Source: Litorimonas sp963972195
Lineage (GTDB): Bacteria; Pseudomonadota; Alphaproteobacteria; Caulobacterales; Maricaulaceae
Assembly: GCA_963972195.1 (NCBI GenBank)
Contig: CAXATH010000013.1
Location: 1-64,000, forward strand
Length of the DNA: 64,000 nucleotides
Direction of reading: 5' to 3'
In this document: piece by piece, positions 28,459 to 36,291 of the stretch
How the letters are laid out: each line of letters starts with the position of its first letter
Position numbering within the stretch: position 1 is the stretch's first letter
The notes under the pieces: generated by a model
Database searches by the model: none
Told to the model about the DNA's origin: nothing
What the model saw: only the letters and a program-made list of their open reading frames with translations
Made by a program: the position numbers and the translations under genes

Positions 28459-28905
28459 ATGCCAAAAATTCACAATACTTCAGTTTTAGGAATAGGCGCG
28501 GCCACGATCGCCTTTTATATTTTAGGAGGCCTTTGGTACGGGTTATTTTTTGCAGAGCCTTGGATGGCATTGGCCGGCATGTCAGAAGCCGAAGCCCTGG
28601 CCCGCAATGATGCGCTCGGGCCTATGATGTTTGTCTATGGCCTGTTGATTACTTTGGCGCAGGTCATCGGCCTTAACTGGTTGATTCATTGGGCAGGCGC
28701 CGCCCGTTGGCGCAAATGCCTGGAAGTCTGCCTGATCACGGCAAGCTTTATCAGCTTTCCAATCATGCTTTATAGCTGGCTTTACGAAGGCACCAGTTTC
28801 CGTGGTGACATTCTTGATTTAGGGCACATTGCCATTGGCTACGGCCTGGTCGGACTTATTCTCGCGGCGTTTCGCGGGAAAGACAAAGTCACACTCGGCG
28901 ACTGA
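28459..28905 (+). CDS. DUF1761 family membrane protein
   Basis: A 148-residue protein with four predicted membrane segments. The opening pattern (FYILGGLWYGLFFAEPWM) followed by a M.EAEA segment matches DUF1761 proteins, small inner-membrane proteins of unknown function. A ribosome-binding site (GGGGGAGG) lies about six bases before the ATG. A strong terminator follows its stop at 28924-28961. It is the last core gene before the tRNA-Thr insertion site. Confidence 0.82.
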   Translation: MPKIHNTSVLGIGAATIAFYILGGLWYGLFFAEPWMALAGMSEAEALARNDALGPMMFVYGLLITLAQVIGLNWLIHWAGAARWRKCLEVCLITASFISFPIMLYSWLYEGTSFRGDILDLGHIAIGYGLVGLILAAFRGKDKVTLGD

Positions 28906-28923
28906 ATTCAGGTTTCAATCGAT

Positions 28924-28961
28924 GGCGACGCAAGAAAGGTTTTGCGTCGCCTTATTTTTTT
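28924..28961 (+). terminator. Rho-independent terminator
   Basis: A perfect ten-base stem GGCGACGCAA (28924-28933) / TTGCGTCGCC (28942-28951) with an eight-base loop is followed by TTATTTTTTT. It ends the DUF1761 transcript just before the tRNA gene and separates core from island transcription. Confidence 0.9.
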
Positions 28962-29030
28962 CACCCCAGCTGCAATAATCGGCTTGCAAGAGCGGTGCGA
29001 CAAAGCTATGAGCCGCGCGCATCTTCCAGT

Positions 29031-29106
29031 GCCCCTATAGCTCAGCTGGTAGAGCACCTGATTTGTAATCAGGGGGTCCGCGGTTCGAGTCCGTGTGGGG
29101 GCACCA
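29031..29106 (+). tRNA. tRNA-Thr (anticodon TGT)
   Basis: A 76-nt cloverleaf with an encoded CCA end. The acceptor pairs GCCCCTA with TGGGGGC (one G-U), the anticodon stem is CCTGA/TCAGG with loop TTTGTAA, and the T-arm is CCGCGGTTCGAGTCCGTGT with one weak pair. The anticodon TGT reads threonine ACA/ACG codons. A tyrosine recombinase gene follows, so the 3' half is the probable left attachment site of the adjoining mobile element. Confidence 0.97.
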
Positions 29107-29193
29107 TTTTCTAGCATCACAAACTAGATAAGCTGCTGAAATCATTATGTATTTGTCTCGGATTGTCCCGCGACACTTAGATTTCCACACGCT

Positions 29194-29229
29194 TTGTGCC
29201 ACAAATTGTGCTACAAATTGTGCTACATC
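29194..29229 (+). repeat. Three tandem 12-bp repeats before the integrase gene
   Basis: Three copies of a 12-bp unit lie head to tail: TTGTGCCACAAA, TTGTGCTACAAA and TTGTGCTACATC. They end exactly at the integrase ATG. Their place between the attachment site and the recombinase gene suggests arm-type binding sites for the integrase or an excision factor, or autoregulation. This is inferred from position only. Confidence 0.7.
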
Positions 29230-30564
29230 ATGCCTGTAATGAAACGCTTGAACCAATACCTTAAACGCCGCGGAGACCGCTGGAATTATTACCGACGAGT
29301 TCCCTCAATATACCAATCACTTGATACTCGCGGCACAATTCGCGTTGCACTTGATACAGCCTCTGTTGAAATCGCCCGCGCGAGACGTGACGCCCTCGCC
29401 AAAGCCGATGAGCTTTTCTGGCGAACGCTGCAATCTGGCAAGCCGACAGCTCTTGATAGCTATGATGCGGCAAAGCACCGAGCTATGTCGCGTGGCTTCG
29501 TTTACATTCCCGCTGAAGACCTTGCCGTCGAGGCCACCTTAGACGAAATTCTAGACCGCCTGAAAAAGCTGGATGTAAAAGCCCCAACAGCAACATCCGA
29601 TGCTGACGCTGTGCTTGGCCTAGTGAAACCAACAGCTATCCTAATAACGGAAGCATTCGGTGTGTATTGTGACAAGATTTGCGCTGTCGACTTGAAGGGA
29701 AAATCGAAAACTCAAATTGCAAACTGGACAAAAGTGAAACGTCGGGCCGTGAATAATTTTGTTGCTGTCTGCGGAGACTTGCCCATGGATGCCATTACGC
29801 GCACTCACGCCAAGTCAATCTTCGACTGGTGGAGTGGCCGGGTAAACCCAACAGATGGGTCAAAACCTCTACATGCTAATTCAGCAAACAAAGACCTCAC
29901 CAACTTACGCATTCTGTTTGAGCGCTTCTGGGAATACCAAGGCGAAGATCAACGAGACAACCCGTTTCGTAATCTAAGGTTCAAGAATGTCGTCTACAAA
30001 GAGATTCCTGCTTTCGAGAACGATTGGATCGAAAACAAGATATTGGCTCCAGGCGCTCTAGATGACTTAAATTTAGAAGCGAAATGCATAGTTCTTGCGC
30101 TTGTCGAAACAGGATGCCGCCCAAGTGAGATTGCCAATCTTAAGCCAGAACACATCGTTCTGGATCACGACGTCCCTCATTTAAAAATACGGCCACAACA
30201 GAATCGTCAACTGAAGTCCAAGTCGGCTAAACGTGACATACCTCTTTTGGGCGTGTCGCTTGAAGCCATGAAGCAATGCCCTACTGGTTTTCCGCGTTAT
30301 CGAGAGAAAACAGATAGCCTCTCCGCGACGCTGGGCAAATACTTCAAAACAAGAAAGCTAATGCCGACGGCGGATCACAGAATTTACTCTTTTAGGCATT
30401 CTTTCGAAAAACGGATGCTGGAAGCAGGTCTGGACTATGGGCTTAGGTGTAAATTGATTGGACACTATAACAATAGGCCTGAATACGGAGATGGCGGTTC
30501 ACTTTCATTTCGGCGAGATGAGATGGCAAAGATGACTCTCGATTTTACTCAACCAAATTTCTGA
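29230..30564 (+). CDS. Tyrosine recombinase (site-specific integrase)
   Basis: About 444 residues. An N-terminal arm/SAM-like region contains LKRRGDRWNYYRRVP, a pattern common in integrases that act at tRNA genes. The catalytic domain has the first Arg in ETGCRPSEI, the HxxR box in YSFRHSFEKRM, a later His in LIGHYN and a probable nucleophile Tyr in RPEYGDGG. It should catalyse integration and excision at the tRNA-Thr 3' end. The ATG at 29230 follows directly on three 12-bp repeats and lacks a clear RBS. Upstream in-frame codons fall within the repeats. Confidence 0.92.
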   Translation: MPVMKRLNQYLKRRGDRWNYYRRVPSIYQSLDTRGTIRVALDTASVEIARARRDALAKADELFWRTLQSGKPTALDSYDAAKHRAMSRGFVYIPAEDLAVEATLDEILDRLKKLDVKAPTATSDADAVLGLVKPTAILITEAFGVYCDKICAVDLKGKSKTQIANWTKVKRRAVNNFVAVCGDLPMDAITRTHAKSIFDWWSGRVNPTDGSKPLHANSANKDLTNLRILFERFWEYQGEDQRDNPFRNLRFKNVVYKEIPAFENDWIENKILAPGALDDLNLEAKCIVLALVETGCRPSEIANLKPEHIVLDHDVPHLKIRPQQNRQLKSKSAKRDIPLLGVSLEAMKQCPTGFPRYREKTDSLSATLGKYFKTRKLMPTADHRIYSFRHSFEKRMLEAGLDYGLRCKLIGHYNNRPEYGDGGSLSFRRDEMAKMTLDFTQPNF

Positions 30565-30716
30565 CGATATTTCTGCAATTGGTCCTGCCGTGAATTTAGT
30601 TGAAGTAGTTCCTTTTCAAGGCGCTCGAAAAGTGGCCATGCGTCCTCGCTATGGGTCTCGATTACCCATGTAAGTTTCGCTAAACCCCTTTCGATATCTG
30701 CTACTTTATCGTTCAT
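30549..30716 (-). CDS. Small acidic/charged hypothetical protein
   Basis: A 55-residue frame (starts MNDKVADIERGLAKLTWV, ends QLQKYRQKFG) that overlaps the integrase 3' end by 16 bp in convergent orientation. Its codon use and heptad-like LERLEKELLQLN pattern suggest a short coiled coil and a real gene. There is no clear ribosome-binding site. The function is unknown; a recombination directionality or small regulatory role would be speculation. Confidence 0.45.
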   Translation of the reverse strand: MNDKVADIERGLAKLTWVIETHSEDAWPLFERLEKELLQLNSRQDQLQKYRQKFG

Positions 30717-30903
30717 ATCTAAGCTTACTCGATGTTATTAAAATTCTTAAGGGTAATGAATCAAAGTAATCTGAGGTTCGCGAGACTTTGCGAGTTAAGT
30801 AGGAGTTCTGCTGATAAGTAAAATGAGAAGAATTGAAGGGCTTTTAAATCCCCAAACCAGACATAATATCTACTGGCTAAAAAAGAACATACAAAAGTAG
30901 AAA

Positions 30904-31806
30904 CTAACGCAATGGAAACTTTGGATTTGGAATAAAAGGGGGGTTCAATTCCGCTGCCAACCAAAGATTTGTTTCGGGGCCATCCCACCTTAAATCACCT
31001 GAATTAGTGATACCTTTGACATTTTGGCGGGTCATAGGCCTGTGGATTGCGTAGCCCGGACTCTCGTATTCACAAGCTGTAACCATTGTGAGATTCCAAT
31101 CATCCCAAAAGCCATCTGTTTTTAATGCGATGTTCATACCACCTCGGCACATCACGCTAGGATAACCTATTCCAACAGCATTTGGGCATTTATTGTAGAC
31201 CGCGTTAACGAGGGCGACTGTTTCTAAATAATTGATATCATGCTTCGCCATCAAATCTGCAAGAAAACTGTCAATCAGAATGAGCGTGAGCGCATCTTCT
31301 CGATGACAAGCCCTCAGCATGCCAGAAATCACATGCGATTGGTCTTGCAAAAACGGACCGTGGCCACTTCTTTGAATCGCTGTAATTTCACCAAGTGGAA
31401 TAAGCCGGATACCGCCAGGATTGCGGATCCGATATCTGCTAACAACAGCCAAACCCGACTTGTGTTCGACTTCTGATAATGCCGTGCCTTCTCTATCGCT
31501 AACATACATTATTGAGTTGCCTGCTGCATTTGCTCGACCTTGGCGAGCTAATTGCTCTGGTGGCCATATAAGATCAGAAACATTGGTAGGTAACTCCAAA
31601 CCTAAATAATTGCATGCCCTACAATACTCCCAATTCTGTCCCCATTGAACACTAGTAGGAGCCCACCATTCGACACATTGCTCAATAATTTCAATTCGCC
31701 GATCTATACTTGCGTCGTTATATTCCGAAATAAGCGAATGTGCATCGGCCCACGGCGGAGGCGGAGACTGTTCCGTGAGTGTTGGTAAGTTTGAAACTTG
31801 AGTCAT
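30904..31806 (-). CDS. RES-domain protein (possible NAD+-degrading effector)
   Basis: 300 residues. The central and C-terminal parts match the RES domain (PF08808): an Arg-rich GRANAAGNSIMYVS segment (about 90-103), a conserved Glu in ALSEVEH (about 112-114), and a C-terminal YPSVMCRGGMNIAL segment bearing the family Ser. RES toxins break down NAD+. The N-terminal 80 residues form a separate region with a Cys pair (YCRACNYLG) similar to RES-associated N-terminal domains. No small antitoxin (Xre/DUF2384) is adjacent; the upstream neighbour is a KAP NTPase on the same strand, 165 bp away. A NAD-depleting effector role is inferred. Confidence 0.72.
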   Translation of the reverse strand: MTQVSNLPTLTEQSPPPPWADAHSLISEYNDASIDRRIEIIEQCVEWWAPTSVQWGQNWEYCRACNYLGLELPTNVSDLIWPPEQLARQGRANAAGNSIMYVSDREGTALSEVEHKSGLAVVSRYRIRNPGGIRLIPLGEITAIQRSGHGPFLQDQSHVISGMLRACHREDALTLILIDSFLADLMAKHDINYLETVALVNAVYNKCPNAVGIGYPSVMCRGGMNIALKTDGFWDDWNLTMVTACEYESPGYAIHRPMTRQNVKGITNSGDLRWDGPETNLWLAAELNPPFIPNPKFPLR

Positions 31807-31840
31807 ATATTGGAAGTAACGGTATCAGCGACAATTGGCA

Positions 31841-31871
31841 ATCAATCCCCAAAGGAGACGTTAGCGAGTGT
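31841..31871 (+). repeat. Dispersed repeat copy A
   Basis: This 31-base stretch shares 27 positions with 49460-49490, in the same orientation. It includes the identical cores ATCAATCCCCA and GACGTTAGCGAGTGT. Similarity continues weakly to about 31910. It lies in the gap between the RES and KAP genes. Its nature (mobile repeat, relic junction or regulatory sequence) is unknown. Confidence 0.6.
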
Positions 31872-31971
31872 TATATTTGCGACGTTTTTAGAACGTTCGC
31901 GGATGTCCGCTTGGGCGGCTCTGAGCTATCGATATTTCTAAGTTAAAAAGGTCAAAACATCGTCCCCGCGT

Positions 31972-33876
31972 TCATACAACATCATTAATATCATCGATAA
32001 TGCGGGTAAAAAATGCCGTCCCATGACTCCACCTAAGAGATGTTATTCCAGATGTTTTTTCGGTGTTAGCTTGCAGGCCATCACGAAGTGAAACCAAAAA
32101 TTCTTCTTCTTTGTTCCATTGCTCATGCCTCCGAAGATGCCCATTGTCATATCGATTTGCGAGTACTCCCAATCTATCGAGAATGTCGTTCTCATCTAGA
32201 CCTTCAATACCCGTTAGAAGTGGGGCTGCATGGCGAGCTTCAAGGATTGGGTACGAGCAGAAGCGACCTCCTGCACCTCTTGGATTAAAGCTGGCCATAT
32301 CACGAAATGCATCTTCGCTCTCAAGCAGTGCGGCGATCACTTTGTCCCCCCAATCTGCAGCCGCCAACTGTTCTGCAAATCGCAAGCCAGACATTATCTT
32401 TTCTCGTGTTCGATTATATAGCTCGGGAGCCACAATATCGAACAGAGTCCTCGAACGTTCCCCAGTAACGGCTAATCCATAAGTCTGAAAGACCTCTCTA
32501 GTCATTACATTTTCTAGTGGTTGGTCCAAAACAAACGCACCCTCTGCCCCAACATCGCGAATATATTCGTCAACTGAAGCCTCAAGCTGATCTAAAGACA
32601 TGTCCAATAGTCCGTCGCTTGCTAGCCGAAAACGCAACATCGCGACGTGCAGTATTTCACCGGGTTCAGTAAAGCTACGCGCGTTCCATTGCTCCTTCAT
32701 TCTCTGAAAAGCTACATTGAAGGCTTGGTCAGTAGCCCGTGTTCCCCACCAAACCGTTTGCCAAGCTGGACGTTCTTCCGGTGGTGTAAATGAGGCATGA
32801 CTATTAAGAAAATTATTGATACCGGACGCGTTAATTGTGTCAAAACGTAATAGCTGGTGAAAGTCTTTAGGAGGAAAGTAACTCTTAGCGTGAAGATTCT
32901 CAAACTCTAACAAACTGTAGAAAGTTCGAACCGATCCATTATCGCCTCTGGTGTAAATGTAATGCCGGTCGCCATTGCGGAAAGTTTCGATGTCAGCGTC
33001 AGATAGTGCACCAGAACGTATCGCGACCGTATAACTAAACAGTTGTGCAACCATATCTTGGATCGCTTCGGTATTCTCACGATACTTTACATCGATAACC
33101 TCTAATACACGACCGATCAGATCAATAGTGCGTTTCAGCGCTCTCAAATTGTTTCTACCTACTGCTCCAAAGATGCGTAAAAGGCGTGCCTTTGTTGACG
33201 CATCGAGTAAAAACTCGCTTATAATCTTTTCAGTTATACCTCCAACAAAGGCGATGTAAGCCTCATCCGCTTCGGCAACATAGTTAAAGCGCAGACCAAT
33301 TAATTTCTCTTTCTCATTAGCCCAAATCTTTTTCGCTTTCTTTCGCAATTGGTCTGGATTGCTCAACAGAATTACGCGGCAGCCTTGATGTTCCACAAGA
33401 TCATTCACTATACCTAGAGTCTCTCTGACAGGTATCTCACAACGCTCAAGATCATCTATAATATAGAGACCTTTTGGTTTGACAGCATATACACGAGCGT
33501 CGACTCCGCCTAAATTCTGAAGAGCCTGAAGACCGAGATCTCCAATACCACCTTTATCTGCGACGGGGTAACGAGCCTTGAACATTCGTGTCAAAACATC
33601 GTCGGCACTGCCGCAACCATTCAAAGTAACATAGAGTGCCTTCTGGAGGTTTTTGCTTTCAACGGTTTTTTCTGTCGAGGTTTTTTTCCGTGTTTTGTCT
33701 AACAATTTCGATTTGGCCGAACTTAGTTCGCCCTCGAACCTTACCGTGTTTCTATCGACAAAGTGGGTTTTACCAGACCCCCAAGGCCCTTCAATAAGAA
33801 AGGCATACCCCGGCGTCTCGGAGTTTATGTAATCTGATAATCTCTCTGAAAGCTTTGTATTGTCCAGCTTAGTCAT
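31972..33876 (-). CDS. KAP-type P-loop NTPase
   Basis: 634 residues. Walker A is GPWGSGKT at 30-37, Walker B is LYIIDDLER around 137-144, and a sensor-1 Asn sits in LLSNPDQL near 173. These fit the KAP branch of STAND NTPases. Many KAP proteins have membrane helices inserted between the Walker motifs; none are seen here, so it is probably soluble. The remaining 400 residues are mostly helical with no recognised domain. KAP ATPases recur in phage-defence loci. It lies between the nuclease block and the RES gene on the same strand. Confidence 0.82.
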   Translation of the reverse strand: MTKLDNTKLSERLSDYINSETPGYAFLIEGPWGSGKTHFVDRNTVRFEGELSSAKSKLLDKTRKKTSTEKTVESKNLQKALYVTLNGCGSADDVLTRMFKARYPVADKGGIGDLGLQALQNLGGVDARVYAVKPKGLYIIDDLERCEIPVRETLGIVNDLVEHQGCRVILLSNPDQLRKKAKKIWANEKEKLIGLRFNYVAEADEAYIAFVGGITEKIISEFLLDASTKARLLRIFGAVGRNNLRALKRTIDLIGRVLEVIDVKYRENTEAIQDMVAQLFSYTVAIRSGALSDADIETFRNGDRHYIYTRGDNGSVRTFYSLLEFENLHAKSYFPPKDFHQLLRFDTINASGINNFLNSHASFTPPEERPAWQTVWWGTRATDQAFNVAFQRMKEQWNARSFTEPGEILHVAMLRFRLASDGLLDMSLDQLEASVDEYIRDVGAEGAFVLDQPLENVMTREVFQTYGLAVTGERSRTLFDIVAPELYNRTREKIMSGLRFAEQLAAADWGDKVIAALLESEDAFRDMASFNPRGAGGRFCSYPILEARHAAPLLTGIEGLDENDILDRLGVLANRYDNGHLRRHEQWNKEEEFLVSLRDGLQANTEKTSGITSLRWSHGTAFFTRIIDDINDVV

Positions 33877-33979
33877 TCTTCTAAAAATAATCCTCTATGA
33901 CGAAAAACAAATCCGCCATTTCTTATTTATGCGCACAGAATGTTGTCCTGCTCCACCCCCAAAACTGACATTAGAATAA

Positions 33980-34312
33980 TCAAATTTTGCTGCTAAGTTG
34001 GAGCTTAAGCCCATATATTGCAAAGTCTCCCAAGTACTTTCTTACGTACGCCAGTTGCACCGAAATTTCATTTATTTCGCTACTGCCACTTGTTAGTTTT
34101 TCCAACAAAAACTGACCGCTTTTACTTCCACTAACTTTCTCAATATCATCAGGAACCCACTCAAGGTTTTTTTGCATCAATTGCGTCTGAAGCACATGCG
34201 CATTGATAAGAAGATGCCTAGCGTTCTCCCAACCTCCATTAAATGCACATAATTTTCTGAGTAATTCCTCGAAACCATCAAAATTCGAAATTCTGTTCAG
34301 ACTGTTATTCAT
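33980..34312 (-). CDS. 110-residue hypothetical protein in the ABC-3C-like block
   Basis: A mainly helical protein of 110 residues starting MNNSLNRISNFDGFEELL, not recognised. It follows the large nuclease gene by 44 bp and precedes the KAP NTPase by 103 bp on the same strand, so it may be the fourth gene of that operon. AT-rich coding composition matches the preceding three genes. It could be an accessory or immunity-like component; nothing in the sequence decides this. Confidence 0.6.
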   Translation of the reverse strand: MNNSLNRISNFDGFEELLRKLCAFNGGWENARHLLINAHVLQTQLMQKNLEWVPDDIEKVSGSKSGQFLLEKLTSGSSEINEISVQLAYVRKYLGDFAIYGLKLQLSSKI

Positions 34313-34356
34313 TAAACCACCCTAATATCTATACACTTTTAGAGACACTGCGGTTC

Positions 34357-36279
34357 CTATAGTTGTGATGGGACGGTCTTATTTCCCGGAACTCTAAAGA
34401 CGACTAAATTTCTTTGGGTCACAGTACCTTTAGGAACATAACTGTTAAACCAAAAGCAATCTTCTAAATTTGGCGTCTCCGTTTTTCCAGAAACAAGCTC
34501 CAAAATTCCTAATAGGCCAAGCTTAACATTAGTAGCTTGGTATTGTCCTGCTTGCCCGATGTAAACTTCGGAAGAGCTTTGATCTACGACACCTTCATGC
34601 TTTTTCAATTCGATAACAAAGCTATATGATCCGAAAGTTACGTATATATCCGTCCTGCCTGAGCTGACATCGCTAACTTCAGTTTTAATATTTCCAGAAA
34701 TTAAATTACCGCTAAGCCAGTCATGTAGATCACTTTGCAAGTCATTTTCTTTGGCCTCCATGGTAAACAAGTATTTCCCTCGTTCGCCAAGGGACTTTCT
34801 ACCATTATCAATACGACTTTCGCAAAACTTCAAAATTGATGACAAAAGAGTATTGAAGTTCCTTGCTATAGCTCCTTCATAATCAATACAAACAGATAGC
34901 TGTTGATGGATTTTAACCTGAACGCGAGCAATTACTGGGTTACCACCTTGCTCTCGTTCATCAATATAATTTTTAAGCAGAGTCTCAATTTTTTCAGAGT
35001 CCTGAACGGACAGGTGGTCTTCGTTATATTGCTCTCCGAGGATAGTACTCAAGATTGAACTCTTGGTGCTATCCTCAGTAGGCTTTCCCGGCCAACTACC
35101 AGATTCTTTTAAAACGACTAAACTCTTTTGCAACGGTTGAGCTAGTTGACCAAACTTCTCATTCCACTTCTTGTCATTAATTAAGTCGTTTAAATGAGCA
35201 CAAAGACCGCTATGCCTAATGAAGCTTACTTCAATTGTCGGTTGAAGGAGAAACTTTAACCCACTAGCAAAATTTAAACTCGTATGAGCAGTGTAAACGC
35301 TCAAGACTTCTTGCATTACAGCCATGGCATCCAACCAACTATCTCGGCCTAACTTATCAGATAAATATAAAACCTTATTTGTAAGCTTCTGCCATTCAAA
35401 CTGCTGAGATGCTCTGGTGTCAAGCCAGCTTGGCACTAATGCCTTTTGCATTAAGTGTGTGCGGTCAATAGATGCAGCATCTAACTCTTTTGACAGTCTA
35501 CAAAAAACACTTTGAGGCTCTTCAGAGAAAAATGCTTCGACGACTTCAATACATTTTTCGTATAGCAGAGCATCAGATCTATTTTCTCCATGGGCAGCAG
35601 AACTTTTAAACAAAGTTTTACTAGCTGATAGTTGCTGTCTAACATTTGTTTCATCTTGAGAGGTAAGGGCTAGCGAAAGGACTGCTAACCCTTTTTCAAA
35701 ATCAGCTTCAGATTTAGCGCTTTCTATATTCCCAATTCTGTCTAAAACCGAGATTAGATTTGGGTCTCGCCAATAATGATATGCAACACCAACTATTTTT
35801 GCAGCATGCTCCGCAAATAAATTGCATTCGTTTGATCCGATGTCTTCAAGCAAAGCCAACAAGTGATGTTTATTAACTGCACCGATAAGAACTAGCTTTA
35901 ATACCATTTCTAATGAATAGACGGAAAGCAAACTGTTTGTTTCTGACCCTCTATTCTCAATTCGAAACTTCAGTATTTTAAGCAAATCATCTGAGTACAA
36001 TTGGGCATGTTCGTAATTTTTGGCGATAACATCTAATGTGTCACGGTATACAATCGGTGATTGATTTTCTTTCAGTCCGCACAGCAAAATCTCGACTAAA
36101 ACGGAAACTTCACCTTTCGGTAAACTAACAAGAAGCTTTGCTATCTCGTCCAAGAATGGAGATAAGGCGATCGCTTCTTTTTCAGCAGATAGCTCTTCAT
36201 CCGTACCAATAGATTTACTTGTAAGTTGATCGCCGCTGCTTAATACGATTTCAATTTTTTCTAGAATACCCATGTCCAT
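34357..36279 (-). CDS. Large helical protein with C-terminal PD-(D/E)XK nuclease
   Basis: 640 residues. About 530 helical, repeat-like residues are followed by a nuclease module: Asp544 in GRTDIYVTFG, then Glu557-x-Lys559 in FVIELKK, and a Gln-rich helix (GQAGQYQ) behind it. This is the classic PD-(D/E)XK arrangement for metal-dependent DNA cleavage. It starts 12 bp after the ABC ATPase stop and is probably co-translated. In ABC three-component systems the third gene usually encodes the effector, which suits this protein. It shows no clear match to named restriction enzymes. Confidence 0.75.
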   Translation of the reverse strand: MDMGILEKIEIVLSSGDQLTSKSIGTDEELSAEKEAIALSPFLDEIAKLLVSLPKGEVSVLVEILLCGLKENQSPIVYRDTLDVIAKNYEHAQLYSDDLLKILKFRIENRGSETNSLLSVYSLEMVLKLVLIGAVNKHHLLALLEDIGSNECNLFAEHAAKIVGVAYHYWRDPNLISVLDRIGNIESAKSEADFEKGLAVLSLALTSQDETNVRQQLSASKTLFKSSAAHGENRSDALLYEKCIEVVEAFFSEEPQSVFCRLSKELDAASIDRTHLMQKALVPSWLDTRASQQFEWQKLTNKVLYLSDKLGRDSWLDAMAVMQEVLSVYTAHTSLNFASGLKFLLQPTIEVSFIRHSGLCAHLNDLINDKKWNEKFGQLAQPLQKSLVVLKESGSWPGKPTEDSTKSSILSTILGEQYNEDHLSVQDSEKIETLLKNYIDEREQGGNPVIARVQVKIHQQLSVCIDYEGAIARNFNTLLSSILKFCESRIDNGRKSLGERGKYLFTMEAKENDLQSDLHDWLSGNLISGNIKTEVSDVSSGRTDIYVTFGSYSFVIELKKHEGVVDQSSSEVYIGQAGQYQATNVKLGLLGILELVSGKTETPNLEDCFWFNSYVPKGTVTQRNLVVFRVPGNKTVPSQL

Positions 36280-36291
36280 CCTATGTTGACC

